A stretch of DNA of 64,000 nucleotides from Chitinophagaceae bacterium (GCA_023957575.1 JAMLGU010000001.1:992001-1056000), one strand, 5' to 3'; shown: positions 9,984-19,302, numbered from the stretch's first letter. Notes: generated by a model not told the origin, from the sequence alone. Numbers and translations are program-made.

Positions 9984-12900
9984 ATGCTTAAGAAAATTTA
10001 TTTGTTCATAATTGTGGCGCTTCTTACCGCAGTTTATGTAAATGGACAGGTTACTACCAGTAGTATTACCGGTTCTGTAAAAGACAAAAATGGCAATCCT
10101 GTAGAAGGTGCTACAATTTCTGCAACTCATGAACCCTCAGGAACAGTTTATGAAACTATTTCCAGAAGTCAGGGTTTGTTCGATTTGAACGGTTTGCGAA
10201 TTGGTGGTCCGTACACTGTTAAAATTAGTCATGTTAGTTTTGGCACTGAAATTTTTAATGATGTAACATTGCAGTTAGGTGTACCTTTTGTTATCACTTC
10301 TAATTTAGATTTAAATAGTAAAAACCTTGAGAATGTGAATGTTACAGCTACCAGTAAGCGAGGCCAAAGCATAAAAACAGGGGCTTCCACATCAGTTAGC
10401 TCCGAGCAATTACGTACCATGCCTTCTATTTCAAGGTCTATTACCGACTTTACAAGACTTACTCCTCAGGCCAATGGCACCAGATTTGCAGGCAGAGATG
10501 CTCGTTACAACAACTTTCAGGTAGATGGAGCTAATTTGAATAATAACTTTGGTCTAAGTGATGATTTGGCTCCGGGTGGCGGTTCCCCCATTTCTTTGGA
10601 TGCCTTTGATCAGGTAAGCGTGAGTATAGCGCCTTTTGATGTGCGCCAGTCCGGTTTTACGGGTGCAGGTGTAAATGCAGTAACAAAGAGTGGTACCAAC
10701 AAGTTTCATGGTTCTGTTTACGGATACCTTAGAAATCAAAACTCTTATGGCTATAAAGTAAATGAAAGAGAACTCTCAAAAACTCCAAATAGCAATACAG
10801 TTACCGGTGCTACTTTGGGAGGACCCATTATCAAGAACAAATTATTCTTCTTTGGTAGCTATGAGTATGAAAAAAGATCAAGGCCGGGCATAAACTTTGT
10901 GCCAAAGGGTTCTACTGCTTCTGGAACTCCTTCTAATACTACTTTAGCCGATCTTAAAAAAGTATATGATTTCGTGAAAGCAAAATATGGATATGATTTG
11001 GGTGCTTATGAGAATTTCCCCAACTTCGATGAAAATAACCGTAAGTTGTTGGCAAAAATTGACTGGAATATAAGTAGCAAGCATAAACTCACTTTAAAAT
11101 ACTCTGACTTCAAAGGTTATGAAGTTTCTTCTGAAAACGGTAGCAGTTTGCCTCAAAACGGTCCTATCGTAGTAACAGGCGGCTCTTTCAACCGCTTGCC
11201 TAATAACCGCTTCAGCGCCAACTCCATGTCATTTGCCAGTGGCAACTATGCTACCAACCGATTGGTTAAATCAGGTTCATTCGAATTGAATAGTAGATTT
11301 TCTTCCAAAACCGCAAATCAGTTTATTGCCACATACACTAACTCAAGCGATATCAGAGAGCCATGGGGTAATCCGGTATTTTTTCCGACAGTGGATATTT
11401 TTAATGGAGCCGGTCAAAATTTCATCAGTTTAGGTTCCGATCCTTTTACAAAAAATAACCAACTTGTAAATAATATTTTGAATTTCACTGATAACCTTAC
11501 ATTATATCTTGGAGCACACAATATAACTACAGGTATTACTTTTGAAAGACAAAGAATCGGTAATATGTTTATGGGTGGCGCTGCCGGACACTATGCTTAC
11601 AATACGTTGGATGACTTTTTGAATGAAAAGGCTCCTGCTTATTATGGTTATACTTATTCTTTGGTTCCCGGCGATCCTTCTCCTTTTTCTGCCAATTTAA
11701 AAATGGCACAATTAGGTATTTATGCTCAGGATGAATATAATATAAGAAGTAATTTTAAATTGACTTATGGTATCAGAATCGATATGCCGATTTATGGCGA
11801 AGATCCGATACCAAATCCAAAAATTAATGAATTGCAGTTCCCTGACAAGAATGGCAATATGATAAATTATAACACAGGAGCATGGCCAAAGAACAAACCT
11901 TTGTTCTCTCCAAGGGCAGGGTTCAACTGGGATGTGTTTGAAGATAGAAGCTTTATTGTGAGAGGCGGAACAGGTTTGTTTACGGGTAGAGTTCCTTTTG
12001 TGTTCTTAACCAATATGCCATCCAATAGTGGTATGTATCAAAATGCGGTAAGATTGAACTCCGCTGCCACCCTTGCGGCAGCAGGTATTACTAAGTTTGA
12101 CCCTAACCCTGATGCGTATGCCAATTCTCCTGCCTTTGTTAAAACAGCAGGAACCACAGTACCACAAAGTTTTGTACTGATTGATCCTGATTTCAAATTT
12201 CCTCAGGTTTGGAGAACAAATATTGGCGCTGATAAGAAATTTGGTGATGGTTTCACTGCAACCGTAGATATCATTTATACCAAAGATATCAATGCTGTAA
12301 TTATGCGCAACCCTAACCTGAAAGCGCCTACAGACAGGCTGACAGGGCAAGATAACAGATTCTATTATCCAACCGGAATTAATAGTAGCCTGTATTATCC
12401 TGCAAACCAGGTGGGAACTCCTATTGTTCTTGAAAATATTAAAAAAGGTAATGCATTCTCCTTCACTGCTCAGTTATCTAAAGACTTTAAAAACGGATTC
12501 TCGGGAATGGTGGCTTACAACTATTCAAGAGCTAAAGAAGTGAGCCCCAATCCGGGCTCCAGAGCCACTTCTGCATGGCAGTCTATTTATAATGTAAATG
12601 GACCAAATGACAATGTTCTGGACAACTCACAATATGCTATTCCTCACAGAATTATTTCTAATTTGTCTTACAGAATCGAACATGGCATCTTCAATTTCCC
12701 ATCTACATTCTCTCTTTTCTACGAAGGGTCAAATGGAGTGGTACTGAGTTACAATGTGAATGGTTCAATTGTGGGTGACGGAAATACCGAGTTGATGTAT
12801 GTGTATGCAAAAGGGAGTGATGTGCCTTTTGTGGCAACTGCAAAATATACTGTAGCTCAACAACAGGCTGCTTATGATGAATTTATTGCAAGCAGCAAAT

Positions 12901-13271
12901 ATTTGACTAAGATGAAAGGTAAGTACGTAAACAGATACGGCGGAGTAGGAGCATGGTACAATCAAATTGATTTCCGTTTCTTACAAGATTTGTTGGTGAG
13001 AAGAGGTGAGAATGGCAAAGTGAAGCAAACTCTTCAGTTCAGTCTGGATATCTTTAATCTTGGCAATATGATTAACAGTAAATGGAAAGGATGGGGCTAT
13101 CGTCAGACGACTACCCTTACCGACCCGCTTCAGTTTAAAGGATATGTAAATGGAGCTCCAACTTTCAATATGAGAGAATTTAGCGGCGCTTTACCAACTA
13201 ATGTGTTTACTCCTCTGTATTCTACAGGTAGTACTTACTCGATGCAAATGGGATTGAGATATACATTCTAA
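9984..13271 (+). CDS. Oar-type TonB-dependent outer-membrane receptor
   Basis: A 1,095-residue outer-membrane protein. A signal peptide (1-21, ending VNGQ) is followed by a carboxypeptidase-regulatory-like beta-sandwich (ITGSVKDKNGNPVEGATIS, residues 27-115), a plug domain (about 120-260, with NNFQVDGANLNNNFG and VNAVTKSGTNKFHGSVYGY) and a long barrel ending in the aromatic strand MGLRYTF. The plug sequence resembles the Oar family of Myxococcus and Bacteroidota and lacks the SusC signature. There is no SusD partner, so the substrate cannot be read from context. It is flanked by its own terminator and appears monocistronic. Confidence 0.92.
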   Translation: MLKKIYLFIIVALLTAVYVNGQVTTSSITGSVKDKNGNPVEGATISATHEPSGTVYETISRSQGLFDLNGLRIGGPYTVKISHVSFGTEIFNDVTLQLGVPFVITSNLDLNSKNLENVNVTATSKRGQSIKTGASTSVSSEQLRTMPSISRSITDFTRLTPQANGTRFAGRDARYNNFQVDGANLNNNFGLSDDLAPGGGSPISLDAFDQVSVSIAPFDVRQSGFTGAGVNAVTKSGTNKFHGSVYGYLRNQNSYGYKVNERELSKTPNSNTVTGATLGGPIIKNKLFFFGSYEYEKRSRPGINFVPKGSTASGTPSNTTLADLKKVYDFVKAKYGYDLGAYENFPNFDENNRKLLAKIDWNISSKHKLTLKYSDFKGYEVSSENGSSLPQNGPIVVTGGSFNRLPNNRFSANSMSFASGNYATNRLVKSGSFELNSRFSSKTANQFIATYTNSSDIREPWGNPVFFPTVDIFNGAGQNFISLGSDPFTKNNQLVNNILNFTDNLTLYLGAHNITTGITFERQRIGNMFMGGAAGHYAYNTLDDFLNEKAPAYYGYTYSLVPGDPSPFSANLKMAQLGIYAQDEYNIRSNFKLTYGIRIDMPIYGEDPIPNPKINELQFPDKNGNMINYNTGAWPKNKPLFSPRAGFNWDVFEDRSFIVRGGTGLFTGRVPFVFLTNMPSNSGMYQNAVRLNSAATLAAAGITKFDPNPDAYANSPAFVKTAGTTVPQSFVLIDPDFKFPQVWRTNIGADKKFGDGFTATVDIIYTKDINAVIMRNPNLKAPTDRLTGQDNRFYYPTGINSSLYYPANQVGTPIVLENIKKGNAFSFTAQLSKDFKNGFSGMVAYNYSRAKEVSPNPGSRATSAWQSIYNVNGPNDNVLDNSQYAIPHRIISNLSYRIEHGIFNFPSTFSLFYEGSNGVVLSYNVNGSIVGDGNTELMYVYAKGSDVPFVATAKYTVAQQQAAYDEFIASSKYLTKMKGKYVNRYGGVGAWYNQIDFRFLQDLLVRRGENGKVKQTLQFSLDIFNLGNMINSKWKGWGYRQTTTLTDPLQFKGYVNGAPTFNMREFSGALPTNVFTPLYSTGSTYSMQMGLRYTF

Positions 13272-13293
13272 TAAATATTGGAAAGATTATATT

Positions 13294-13318
13294 AAAACCG
13301 GCCTCGTGCCGGTTTTTT
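13294..13318 (+). terminator. Rho-independent terminator after the Oar-type receptor
   Basis: A 9-bp stem (AAAACCGGC / GCCGGTTTT) with a 5-base loop CTCGT, whose right arm runs into a T tract. Confidence 0.85.
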
Positions 13319-13367
13319 GCTTCAGCAGATTATGAGAAAAAAAATTTTTATTTCGGATAAAAGTCCG

Positions 13368-13375
13368 TATATTTG
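13368..13375 (+). promoter_or_regulatory. -7 promoter element of the toxin-antitoxin operon
   Basis: TATATTTG matches TAnnTTTG exactly. A degenerate -33 (TTTT, 13345-13348) lies 19 bp upstream. The ATG of the antitoxin is 16 bases downstream of the box. Confidence 0.6.
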
Positions 13376-13391
13376 GGACAAATAACTAAAG

Positions 13392-13937
13392 ATGAAAAAA
13401 AAGTACCCCGAAGAAGAAATTGCTTCTGTTGTCAATGAAACGTCGGCAGTATTGATAACAGATAAGCCTGAAAAAAAGCGGTTTTCTGCTATCGCCTTCA
13501 TTAATCCTGTGAGGCGGGTACTATCATTATTGTCGCTGGAGAATGAAAAAAATTTTGATTCACTAAAAAGTAAAACCGACTTTATTGGTTTTATCAGAAA
13601 AGGCGTTCCCAAAAAAGCGGTTGATGAATTATGTGATATTACAGGATTTTCTGCTTTGGAGATGGCTAATATTTTGCATACAACAGATAGAACACTGCGC
13701 CGCTATACCGCCAACCAACTATTAAACCCGGAGCAATCTGAAAGATTAGTGGAATTGGCTTTTTTGTATGCAAGGGGAGAGGAGGTTTTTAATACAATGG
13801 ATCAGTTTAAGCTTTGGATGAGTTCGCCGGTAATGGCCCTTGGCAACAAAATGCCAAAGGAATTCTTGGACACATCTATGGGTATTGATATGTTGATGGA
13901 TGAATTGGGTCGTATTGAATATGGAATTTTTGCCTGA
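13392..13937 (+). CDS. Xre/MbcA/ParS-type antitoxin of a RES toxin system
   Basis: A 181-residue antitoxin. The middle (about 75-125) is a small helix-turn-helix-like segment (DITGFSALEMANILHTTDRTLRRY) and the C-terminus (about 130-181) is the toxin-binding domain formerly DUF2384 (LNPEQSERLVELAFLYARGEEVF, FLDTSMGIDMLMDELGRIEYGIFA). Such antitoxins bind the RES toxin, cover its active site and repress the shared operon. Its stop overlaps the toxin ATG by one base, giving translational coupling. It is longer than many homologues because of about 70 extra N-terminal residues. Confidence 0.9.
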   Translation: MKKKYPEEEIASVVNETSAVLITDKPEKKRFSAIAFINPVRRVLSLLSLENEKNFDSLKSKTDFIGFIRKGVPKKAVDELCDITGFSALEMANILHTTDRTLRRYTANQLLNPEQSERLVELAFLYARGEEVFNTMDQFKLWMSSPVMALGNKMPKEFLDTSMGIDMLMDELGRIEYGIFA

Positions 13938-14401
13938 TGAAACTTTATCGAATTAGCCGATGCGAATTTATTAATGATCTTTCTGGCGCAGGTGCAGTGT
14001 TGTATCCTGGGCGATGGCATAGCAAGGGCTCAAGGGTATTATATACTGCTTCTTCTGCTTCATTGGCTATGTTGGAAAGCCTTGCTCATATTACCAGTGT
14101 TACCAGGCTTCGGGCTTGTATGATTTGTTTGGATATTCCGGACAGCGCTCCAATAATGGAGTTAACATTAGATGACCTTCCCAATGACTGGCATATTAAT
14201 CCACCTCCTGATATTTTAAAAAAATATGGAGATGAACTAATTGTTGAAAATAAATTTTTGGCATTAAAAGTACCTTCGGCAATTTTGTTTGAGGAAAATA
14301 ATTTTATTTTGAATACAACTAATAAGGATTTTCATAAAATTAAAGTTATTTACAGCAGGGTTTTAGCTATTGATGAGCGGCTATTAAATTTTGGCAGATG
14401 A
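13937..14401 (+). CDS. RES-domain NAD+-degrading toxin
   Basis: A 154-residue RES family protein. Members act like ADP-ribosyltransferases and deplete cellular NAD+. The conserved Arg (PGRWHSKG, Arg26), Glu (LAMLESLAH, Glu47) and Ser (KVPSAILF, Ser114) that name the family are present, so the protein looks intact and active. It directly follows the antitoxin with a 1-base overlap, the usual order for this family. Its TGA overlaps the rnhA ATG by 4 bases, so the TA pair and rnhA are on one transcript. Confidence 0.92.
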   Translation: MKLYRISRCEFINDLSGAGAVLYPGRWHSKGSRVLYTASSASLAMLESLAHITSVTRLRACMICLDIPDSAPIMELTLDDLPNDWHINPPPDILKKYGDELIVENKFLALKVPSAILFEENNFILNTTNKDFHKIKVIYSRVLAIDERLLNFGR

Positions 14402-14877
14402 GCGATAAAAATAAAATCATAATTTATACTGATGGATCTTCACGAGGAAATCCGGGCCCGGGAGGTTATGGAGTGGTGCTAATGTTTGGTAATATCCGAA
14501 AGGAGCTTTCGGCGGGTTTTACACATACTACCAATAACCGAATGGAGTTGATGGCAGTGATTGAGGGATTGAGAGCATTGAAAAAGAATGATATTCCGGT
14601 TGTCATTTATTCTGATAGCCAATATGTGGTTAATGCCATAACTAAAGGCTGGTTGAACAAATGGATAAAAACTGATTTTAAAGGGGGTAAAAAAAACAAA
14701 GATTTGTGGACGGAGTATTACCGGTTGGCTAAGGATTTTCAGATTGATTTGGTATGGGTAAAAGGACATGCTACTAACCCTTTTAATAACCGATGCGACC
14801 AACTTGCTACCGAGGCAGCTGATGGAAAAAACCTTTTGGAGGATAAAGGGTTTAATAAAGCAGCACTATTTGATTGA
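14398..14877 (+). CDS. rnhA: Ribonuclease HI
   Basis: Cleaves the RNA strand of RNA-DNA hybrids in the cytoplasm. 159 residues, the standard length. The catalytic residues are in place: Asp12 (YTDGSSRGNPGPGGYG), Glu50 (NRMELMAV), Asp73 (YSDSQYVVNA) and Asp134 (NNRCDQLA), with the active-site His124 (VKGHAT). The start overlaps the RES toxin stop as ATGA, so it is probably translated from the toxin-antitoxin mRNA. Confidence 0.97.
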   Translation: MSDKNKIIIYTDGSSRGNPGPGGYGVVLMFGNIRKELSAGFTHTTNNRMELMAVIEGLRALKKNDIPVVIYSDSQYVVNAITKGWLNKWIKTDFKGGKKNKDLWTEYYRLAKDFQIDLVWVKGHATNPFNNRCDQLATEAADGKNLLEDKGFNKAALFD

Positions 14878-14904
14878 TTTTTTGAATTTAGATTACGAAT
14901 TTAA

Positions 14905-15558
14905 ATGAAGGTTTTTTGTATTCCCGGATTTGGGGTGGATGAAAAAATATTTGGGCGGCTGAGTATTCAAAATGCTGAACTAAAATTCTTAAACTGGCTT
15001 GATCCTTTGCCTAAAGAATCTATTGAGGAGTATGCCCATCGCCTGGCTGAGGATATTGATGAGCCCGAACCGGTAATCATAGGCATTTCTTTTGGAGGAA
15101 TGATGGCTATAGAAATTGCCAAACAAAGACCGGTGAAGCAAATAATACTCATTTCCAGTGTCAAAAACCGAAAAGAACTGCCTTTGCACCTTAAAACGAT
15201 TGGTTTTTTTCGATTGGATAAAATTTTTCCGGTAAAAAAAATACAGCAAAGCGAAAGGGCTTATAATATTGCCAATAAAAGATTAGGCGCTTTCACCGAA
15301 GAAGAGAAATCTTTTGCCAATACCTACCGAAAAAACGGAGATATCAATTATATCAACTGGTCTTTTGACAAAATACTCAATTGGAAAAATACTTGGATTC
15401 CCGAAAACATCATTCATATTCATGGAGATAAGGACAATATTTTCCCCATAAAAACTATTTCACCCACCCACCTGATCAAGGGCGGCACACACATGATGTC
15501 CTGGAACAGGGCGGGTGAAATCAGTGATATAATTAATCAAGTATTGGCTAAGATTTAG
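14905..15558 (+). CDS. Small alpha/beta-hydrolase
   Basis: A 217-residue cytoplasmic alpha/beta-hydrolase fold protein. The nucleophile elbow is GISFGG (Ser62), the acid is in HGDKDNIFP (Asp175 or Asp177) and the base is His196 in KGGTHMMSW. The oxyanion region near the N-terminus is CIPGFGVDEKIF. There is no signal peptide. The substrate cannot be read from the sequence. It starts 27 bp after rnhA in the same direction and may belong to the same transcript. Confidence 0.85.
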   Translation: MKVFCIPGFGVDEKIFGRLSIQNAELKFLNWLDPLPKESIEEYAHRLAEDIDEPEPVIIGISFGGMMAIEIAKQRPVKQIILISSVKNRKELPLHLKTIGFFRLDKIFPVKKIQQSERAYNIANKRLGAFTEEEKSFANTYRKNGDINYINWSFDKILNWKNTWIPENIIHIHGDKDNIFPIKTISPTHLIKGGTHMMSWNRAGEISDIINQVLAKI

Positions 15559-15559
15559 A

Positions 15560-15994
15560 TTATTGCTGGCCGTGAATATAATTTTCTAAATGGCTGATGG
15601 TTTCTTTTTGTTGAAGAATGGTTTCTGTTACCACATCGCTGATTGAAATGATGCCCACCATTTGTTCACCATCAAAAACGGGTAAATAGCGGATTGATTT
15701 ATCACTCATCAGCGTCATACAATGTTCTACCGAATCGGAGGGCGACACACGCGGGAGGTCGGTAGTCATAATGTCTTCCACTTTTGTATCGTTGGAGTGC
15801 TTACCTTTTAAAATCACTTTGCGGGTATAATCTCTTTCAGTTAAAATTCCGGCATATTTTCCCGCTTCCAGAACTACTAAAGCGCCAATATTTCTGTTTG
15901 CCATTAATTCAATTGCCTGCAAAACGGTAGAACCAGAAGGCAAACTAATGGAGCTGTATCCTTTTCTTGACAACATTTTTGTTACGTTACTCAT
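15560..15994 (-). CDS. Tandem CBS-domain protein
   Basis: A 144-residue protein made only of two CBS motifs: about 10-65 (TVLQAIELMANRNIGALVVLE, GILTERDYTRKV) and about 75-130 (DSVEHCMTLMSDKSIRYLPVFD, GIISISDVV). Such Bateman modules bind adenine nucleotides or NAD and sense energy state. With no catalytic domain attached, its partner is unknown. Its stop lies one base from the stop of the hydrolase on the other strand. Confidence 0.92.
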   Translation of the reverse strand: MSNVTKMLSRKGYSSISLPSGSTVLQAIELMANRNIGALVVLEAGKYAGILTERDYTRKVILKGKHSNDTKVEDIMTTDLPRVSPSDSVEHCMTLMSDKSIRYLPVFDGEQMVGIISISDVVTETILQQKETISHLENYIHGQQ

Positions 15995-16092
15995 ACCTTT
16001 GTTAATTTAGTGAGGGCTAATATATCAAAAAAAATTAAAAAACCGCCATATTGTTTTTACTTATTTTTTTTTTGGTAATTTAAAGACTGATA

Positions 16093-16121
16093 TTGAATGG
16101 CTTAAAAAAATCTTACCTTCG
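16093..16121 (+). promoter_or_regulatory. Promoter of the nucleoside permease gene
   Basis: TTG (16093-16095), 18 bp, then TACCTTCG (16114-16121), one mismatch from TAnnTTTG. The ATG is 24 bases downstream of the box. Confidence 0.5.
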
Positions 16122-16145
16122 ACACCGAAATAAAAAAAGATTGCT

Positions 16146-17525
16146 ATGGGCACAAAATTCAGACTGACTATTTTGAGTTTTTTTCAGTTTTTTGTTTGGG
16201 GAGCTTGGCTTATAACTATTGCAAATTATTGGTTTGGAAACAAGCATTGGGATGGCACACAGTTTGGCGCCGTTTTCAGCACGATGGGGTTTGCTTCCAT
16301 CATTATGCCCACTTTGGCTGGTATCATCGCTGACCGTTGGATGAATGCCGAAAAGCTGTATGGTTTGTTGCAAATTCTGTATGCCGGTGTTTTATTTTAC
16401 ATTCCACAAGTAGCCGATCCGGGTACGTTTTTCTGGGTGATGCTGTTGGCAATGGCCTTTTACATGCCCACAATTGCACTCGCAAATTCTGTGTCCTACA
16501 CTATTTTGAAAAATGAAGGTCTGGATGTCGTTAAGGCTTTTCCGCCTATCCGGGTTTGGGGAACCATTGGTTTTATAGCCGCTATGTGGATTACTAACCT
16601 GTCGGGTAGCAAGGCAAATGAATACCAGTTTTATATAGCAGGGGTTTTTGCTTTACTGTTGGGTTTGTTTGCTTTTTCGCTTCCGAAATGCCCTCCACAA
16701 AAGCAAATTGATAAAGATGCCGGTCTGACGCAACTGCTGGGATTAAATGCATTTAAACTTTTTGCCAATTACAAAATAGCAGTATTTTTTATATTCTCTA
16801 TGTTTTTAGGCGCTGCTTTGCAACTGACCAATGCTTATGGCGACGTGTTTTTGGATGAGTTTAAATTCTTTCCCAAATATGCCGATTCTTTTGTAATTAG
16901 ATACTCCACCCTTATCATGTCTTTATCTCAGGTATCCGAAACCCTGTTTATATTGGCAATACCTTTCTTTTTGAAAAAATTCGGCATTAAGAAAGTAATG
17001 CTTCTTTCAATGATTGCCTGGGTGCTTCGTTTTGGTTTGTTTGGGATGGGCAACCCTTCCTCCGGTTTATGGATGATTTTGTTGTCCTGCATTGTATATG
17101 GTATGGCTTTTGATTTTTTCAACATTTCCGGCTCTTTGTTTATTGAGACTACGGTTGAGTCAAAAATACGCTCATCGGCACAGGGCTTATTTATGATGAT
17201 GACCAATGGTTTTGGCGCCGTAATGGGCAGTTTGGTATCGGGCTGGCTCATTGACAAGTATTTTACGCATACATTTACTTCTGCGGCAGATCTGGCAGGA
17301 TATCTAAAAACTTCTCCCACCGACCCTGCTTTTTTGTCGGTGATAGCCAATGAGTTTAAAGCGACTGTGGGCGCTGATGGCTTGCTGTCTGCTCCTGCGA
17401 TGATTAAAGACTGGCCGCAAATTTGGTTCGTATTTGCCCTGTATGCCTTGGTAGTGGCCGTGTTATTTGCTATCTTTTTTAAACATAAGCATGTAGTGGA
17501 GGATGTAGAAAATCTGACCCATTAA
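16146..17525 (+). CDS. Nucleoside:H+ symporter family MFS transporter
   Basis: A 459-residue inner-membrane permease with about 12 hydrophobic segments. The N-terminal FRLTILSFFQFFVWGAWLIT, the ALANSVSYTILKN segment and the internal RVWGTIGFIAAMW are typical of the NupG/XapB-type nucleoside symporter branch of the major facilitator superfamily, which imports nucleosides with protons. No nucleoside-catabolism gene is adjacent. It seems to be transcribed alone: it has its own promoter and trxA has another. Confidence 0.88.
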   Translation: MGTKFRLTILSFFQFFVWGAWLITIANYWFGNKHWDGTQFGAVFSTMGFASIIMPTLAGIIADRWMNAEKLYGLLQILYAGVLFYIPQVADPGTFFWVMLLAMAFYMPTIALANSVSYTILKNEGLDVVKAFPPIRVWGTIGFIAAMWITNLSGSKANEYQFYIAGVFALLLGLFAFSLPKCPPQKQIDKDAGLTQLLGLNAFKLFANYKIAVFFIFSMFLGAALQLTNAYGDVFLDEFKFFPKYADSFVIRYSTLIMSLSQVSETLFILAIPFFLKKFGIKKVMLLSMIAWVLRFGLFGMGNPSSGLWMILLSCIVYGMAFDFFNISGSLFIETTVESKIRSSAQGLFMMMTNGFGAVMGSLVSGWLIDKYFTHTFTSAADLAGYLKTSPTDPAFLSVIANEFKATVGADGLLSAPAMIKDWPQIWFVFALYALVVAVLFAIFFKHKHVVEDVENLTH

Positions 17526-17576
17526 TGGCAAAAATTTACAATACTTTTGACAATTTCTTCACATCCGACTGCCATT

Positions 17577-17608
17577 TTTGCCTGTTTGGTATTTGGGAAC
17601 TAAATTTG
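17577..17608 (+). promoter_or_regulatory. trxA: Promoter of trxA
   Basis: TTTG (17577-17580), 20 bp, TAAATTTG (17601-17608): a full consensus Bacteroidota promoter 43 bases before the trxA ATG. Confidence 0.75.
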
Positions 17609-17651
17609 CAGTTCCTTTTACTATAAAATATTAACATTTAAAATAAATCAA

Positions 17652-17972
17652 ATGGCAAAAGAATTTAATGATGCAAATTTTCAAACCGAAGTAATTGATT
17701 CCGATAAATTGACTATCGTTGATTTTTGGGCAGAATGGTGTGGTCCTTGTCGTGCAATCGGTCCGGTAATTGAAGCGCTTTCGCAAGAATATGAAGGAAA
17801 AGTGAATGTGGGTAAACTGAATGTAGATGTGAACCCTCAGGTGTCTATGGATTATGGCATTACCTCCATTCCCGCTATTCTTTTTATCAAAGACGGTAAA
17901 GTGGTTGACAAGCTGGTAGGCGCTCAACCAAAGGCCAACTTTGTGAAGAAGATAGAAGCACATCTTGGTTAG
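17652..17972 (+). CDS. trxA: Thioredoxin
   Basis: A 106-residue cytoplasmic thioredoxin that reduces protein disulfides. Active site WCGPC with Cys30 and Cys33, the cis-proline loop GITSIPAILF, and the buried Asp of VDFWAEW are all present. The length and absence of a signal peptide fit the housekeeping protein. It has its own consensus promoter and a terminator behind it, so it is monocistronic. Confidence 0.97.
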   Translation: MAKEFNDANFQTEVIDSDKLTIVDFWAEWCGPCRAIGPVIEALSQEYEGKVNVGKLNVDVNPQVSMDYGITSIPAILFIKDGKVVDKLVGAQPKANFVKKIEAHLG

Positions 17973-18033
17973 GCTATATGTGATCAATAAATTATAATTG
18001 AAATCGGGTGGTTCCCCTTTTTCAATAAATACT

Positions 18034-18060
18034 TCCCCGCACCAAAGCGGGGATTTTTTT
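18034..18060 (+). terminator. Rho-independent terminator after trxA
   Basis: Stem TCCCCGC / GCGGGGA around the loop ACCAAA, followed by seven T. It lies between trxA and the ATG chosen for the next gene, which also argues against any longer start for that gene. Confidence 0.85.
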
Positions 18061-18087
18061 GATGGAAACGATTTTAAAAGCCTGATA

Positions 18088-18570
18088 ATGAATCATTTGA
18101 ATAGAATACTCTTTTTCCTGACGGTGGCGATGATATTGGTGGCTTGCGGACAAAATGATACAGGCAACACCGGAGAATCCGCAAAGCCTGTTAATGATTC
18201 TGCCATTGCTGTAAACCTGCTGGATGTGAGTAGGTACAAGCCGCTAAATGTGTTTGCCAAATACCAAGGCCCGGATATTAGCAGTTTGCAAAATGATACA
18301 TCTGCCCATTACAATCTTGAGGCAGTTTTTTTGTATGACGAGCCTACTTTTGGTGCCATACTCGAAAAGTATATGGATGCCGGTTTCCCAAAAGGTAATT
18401 ATAATAAAGAAGATTTTGAATTCAAATGGCTTGATGAGCCGTTAAAAGCTGAGTTAGAAGCAGGAAAGGAAAATTATAAAGGCAATCCAGATATTTTTTT
18501 GGGCACAAATGGCCGCGCCAAACTTTGGTTTCTGAATAAAAAAATACTCATTAAACTTGAAAACAAATGA
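18088..18570 (+). CDS. Lipoprotein of unknown function
   Basis: A 160-residue putative lipoprotein. The frame is open further upstream, but only the Met at 18088 gives a proper lipoprotein signal (MNHLNRILFFLTVAMILVAC, lipobox LVAC with Cys20), and a terminator occupies the upstream part. The mature part has a low-complexity linker (Asn, Thr, Ser) and then a compact globular region with conserved-looking DFEFKWLDEPLKAELEAGK and GRAKLWFLNKKILIKLE. I do not recognise a domain. Probably anchored in the inner or outer membrane facing the periplasm. Confidence 0.75.
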   Translation: MNHLNRILFFLTVAMILVACGQNDTGNTGESAKPVNDSAIAVNLLDVSRYKPLNVFAKYQGPDISSLQNDTSAHYNLEAVFLYDEPTFGAILEKYMDAGFPKGNYNKEDFEFKWLDEPLKAELEAGKENYKGNPDIFLGTNGRAKLWFLNKKILIKLENK

Positions 18571-18660
18571 ATGAAAATGAATTAATTAACAGTTTACCGA
18601 CATGGATGGCTAATTCGCCGAAAATATTATAACAGAATAATTTTAAGAAAAGAATTATAT

Positions 18661-18668
18661 TACATTTG
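18661..18668 (+). promoter_or_regulatory. -7 promoter element of the LemA cluster
   Basis: TACATTTG matches TAnnTTTG, 26 bases before the first lemA ATG. A TTTT at 18641-18644 is the only -33 candidate and sits a little close (16 bp). Confidence 0.5.
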
Positions 18669-18694
18669 TTTATTAAACTTCAAAATTAAAAAAA

Positions 18695-19276
18695 ATGAAA
18701 GGAACTTCTTTAATTGTAATCATCGCATTGCTTGTAATTGGTTTCATGGCCTGGAAAGGCTATAATGGCCTGATTGTTGAAGACGAAAACGTAAATAAAG
18801 CCTGGAACAATGTGCAGAGCGAATACCAAAAGCGTAACGATCTGGTGGGTAATCTTGTCAATACGGTAAAGGGCGCTGCCAAATTTGAACAGGAAACCCT
18901 TACCAAAGTAATAGAAGCCAGAAGCAAGGCTACATCGGTAAATATTACTGCCGACCAACTGACTCCTGAAAATATCAATAAGTTTCAGGCAGCTCAGGGT
19001 GAAGTAAGCAGCGCTTTAAGCCGCCTGCTGGCAGTGGTAGAAAGCTATCCCGACCTGAAAGCCAATCAAAATTACCTTCAGTTACAAGGCCAGTTGGAAG
19101 GAATTGAAAACGATATCCGCGCTTCCAGGCAGACTTTTAATACTGCTATTAATTCCTATAACACAAAAGTTCGTTCTTTCCCAATGAATATTTTGGGCAG
19201 TTTGTTCGGCTTCAAGGCCAAAGAAGGCTTCAAAGCTGATGAAGGAGCCGATAAAGCGCCAAAAGTGGAGTTTTAA
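18695..19276 (+). CDS. lemA: LemA family protein (first copy)
   Basis: A 193-residue LemA protein. An N-terminal membrane helix (residues 5-22) is followed by a long helical bundle with the family blocks VNKAWNNVQSEYQKRNDLVGNLVNTVKG and LLAVVESYPDLKANQNYLQLQ. The C-terminal tail (GSLFGFKAKEGFKADEGADKAP) is typical of the family. Function is not established in detail; LemA is often encoded with TPM-domain proteins, as here. First gene of lemA-lemA-TPM-TPM. Confidence 0.94.
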   Translation: MKGTSLIVIIALLVIGFMAWKGYNGLIVEDENVNKAWNNVQSEYQKRNDLVGNLVNTVKGAAKFEQETLTKVIEARSKATSVNITADQLTPENINKFQAAQGEVSSALSRLLAVVESYPDLKANQNYLQLQGQLEGIENDIRASRQTFNTAINSYNTKVRSFPMNILGSLFGFKAKEGFKADEGADKAPKVEF

Positions 19277-19302
19277 GGGTGTATTTATTTCTTTTAAGAA
19301 AA

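Noticed and set aside
17998..18087. Longer start for the lipoprotein after trxA
   Set aside because: That stretch contains the trxA terminator, and the extra 30 residues would bury the lipoprotein signal peptide.
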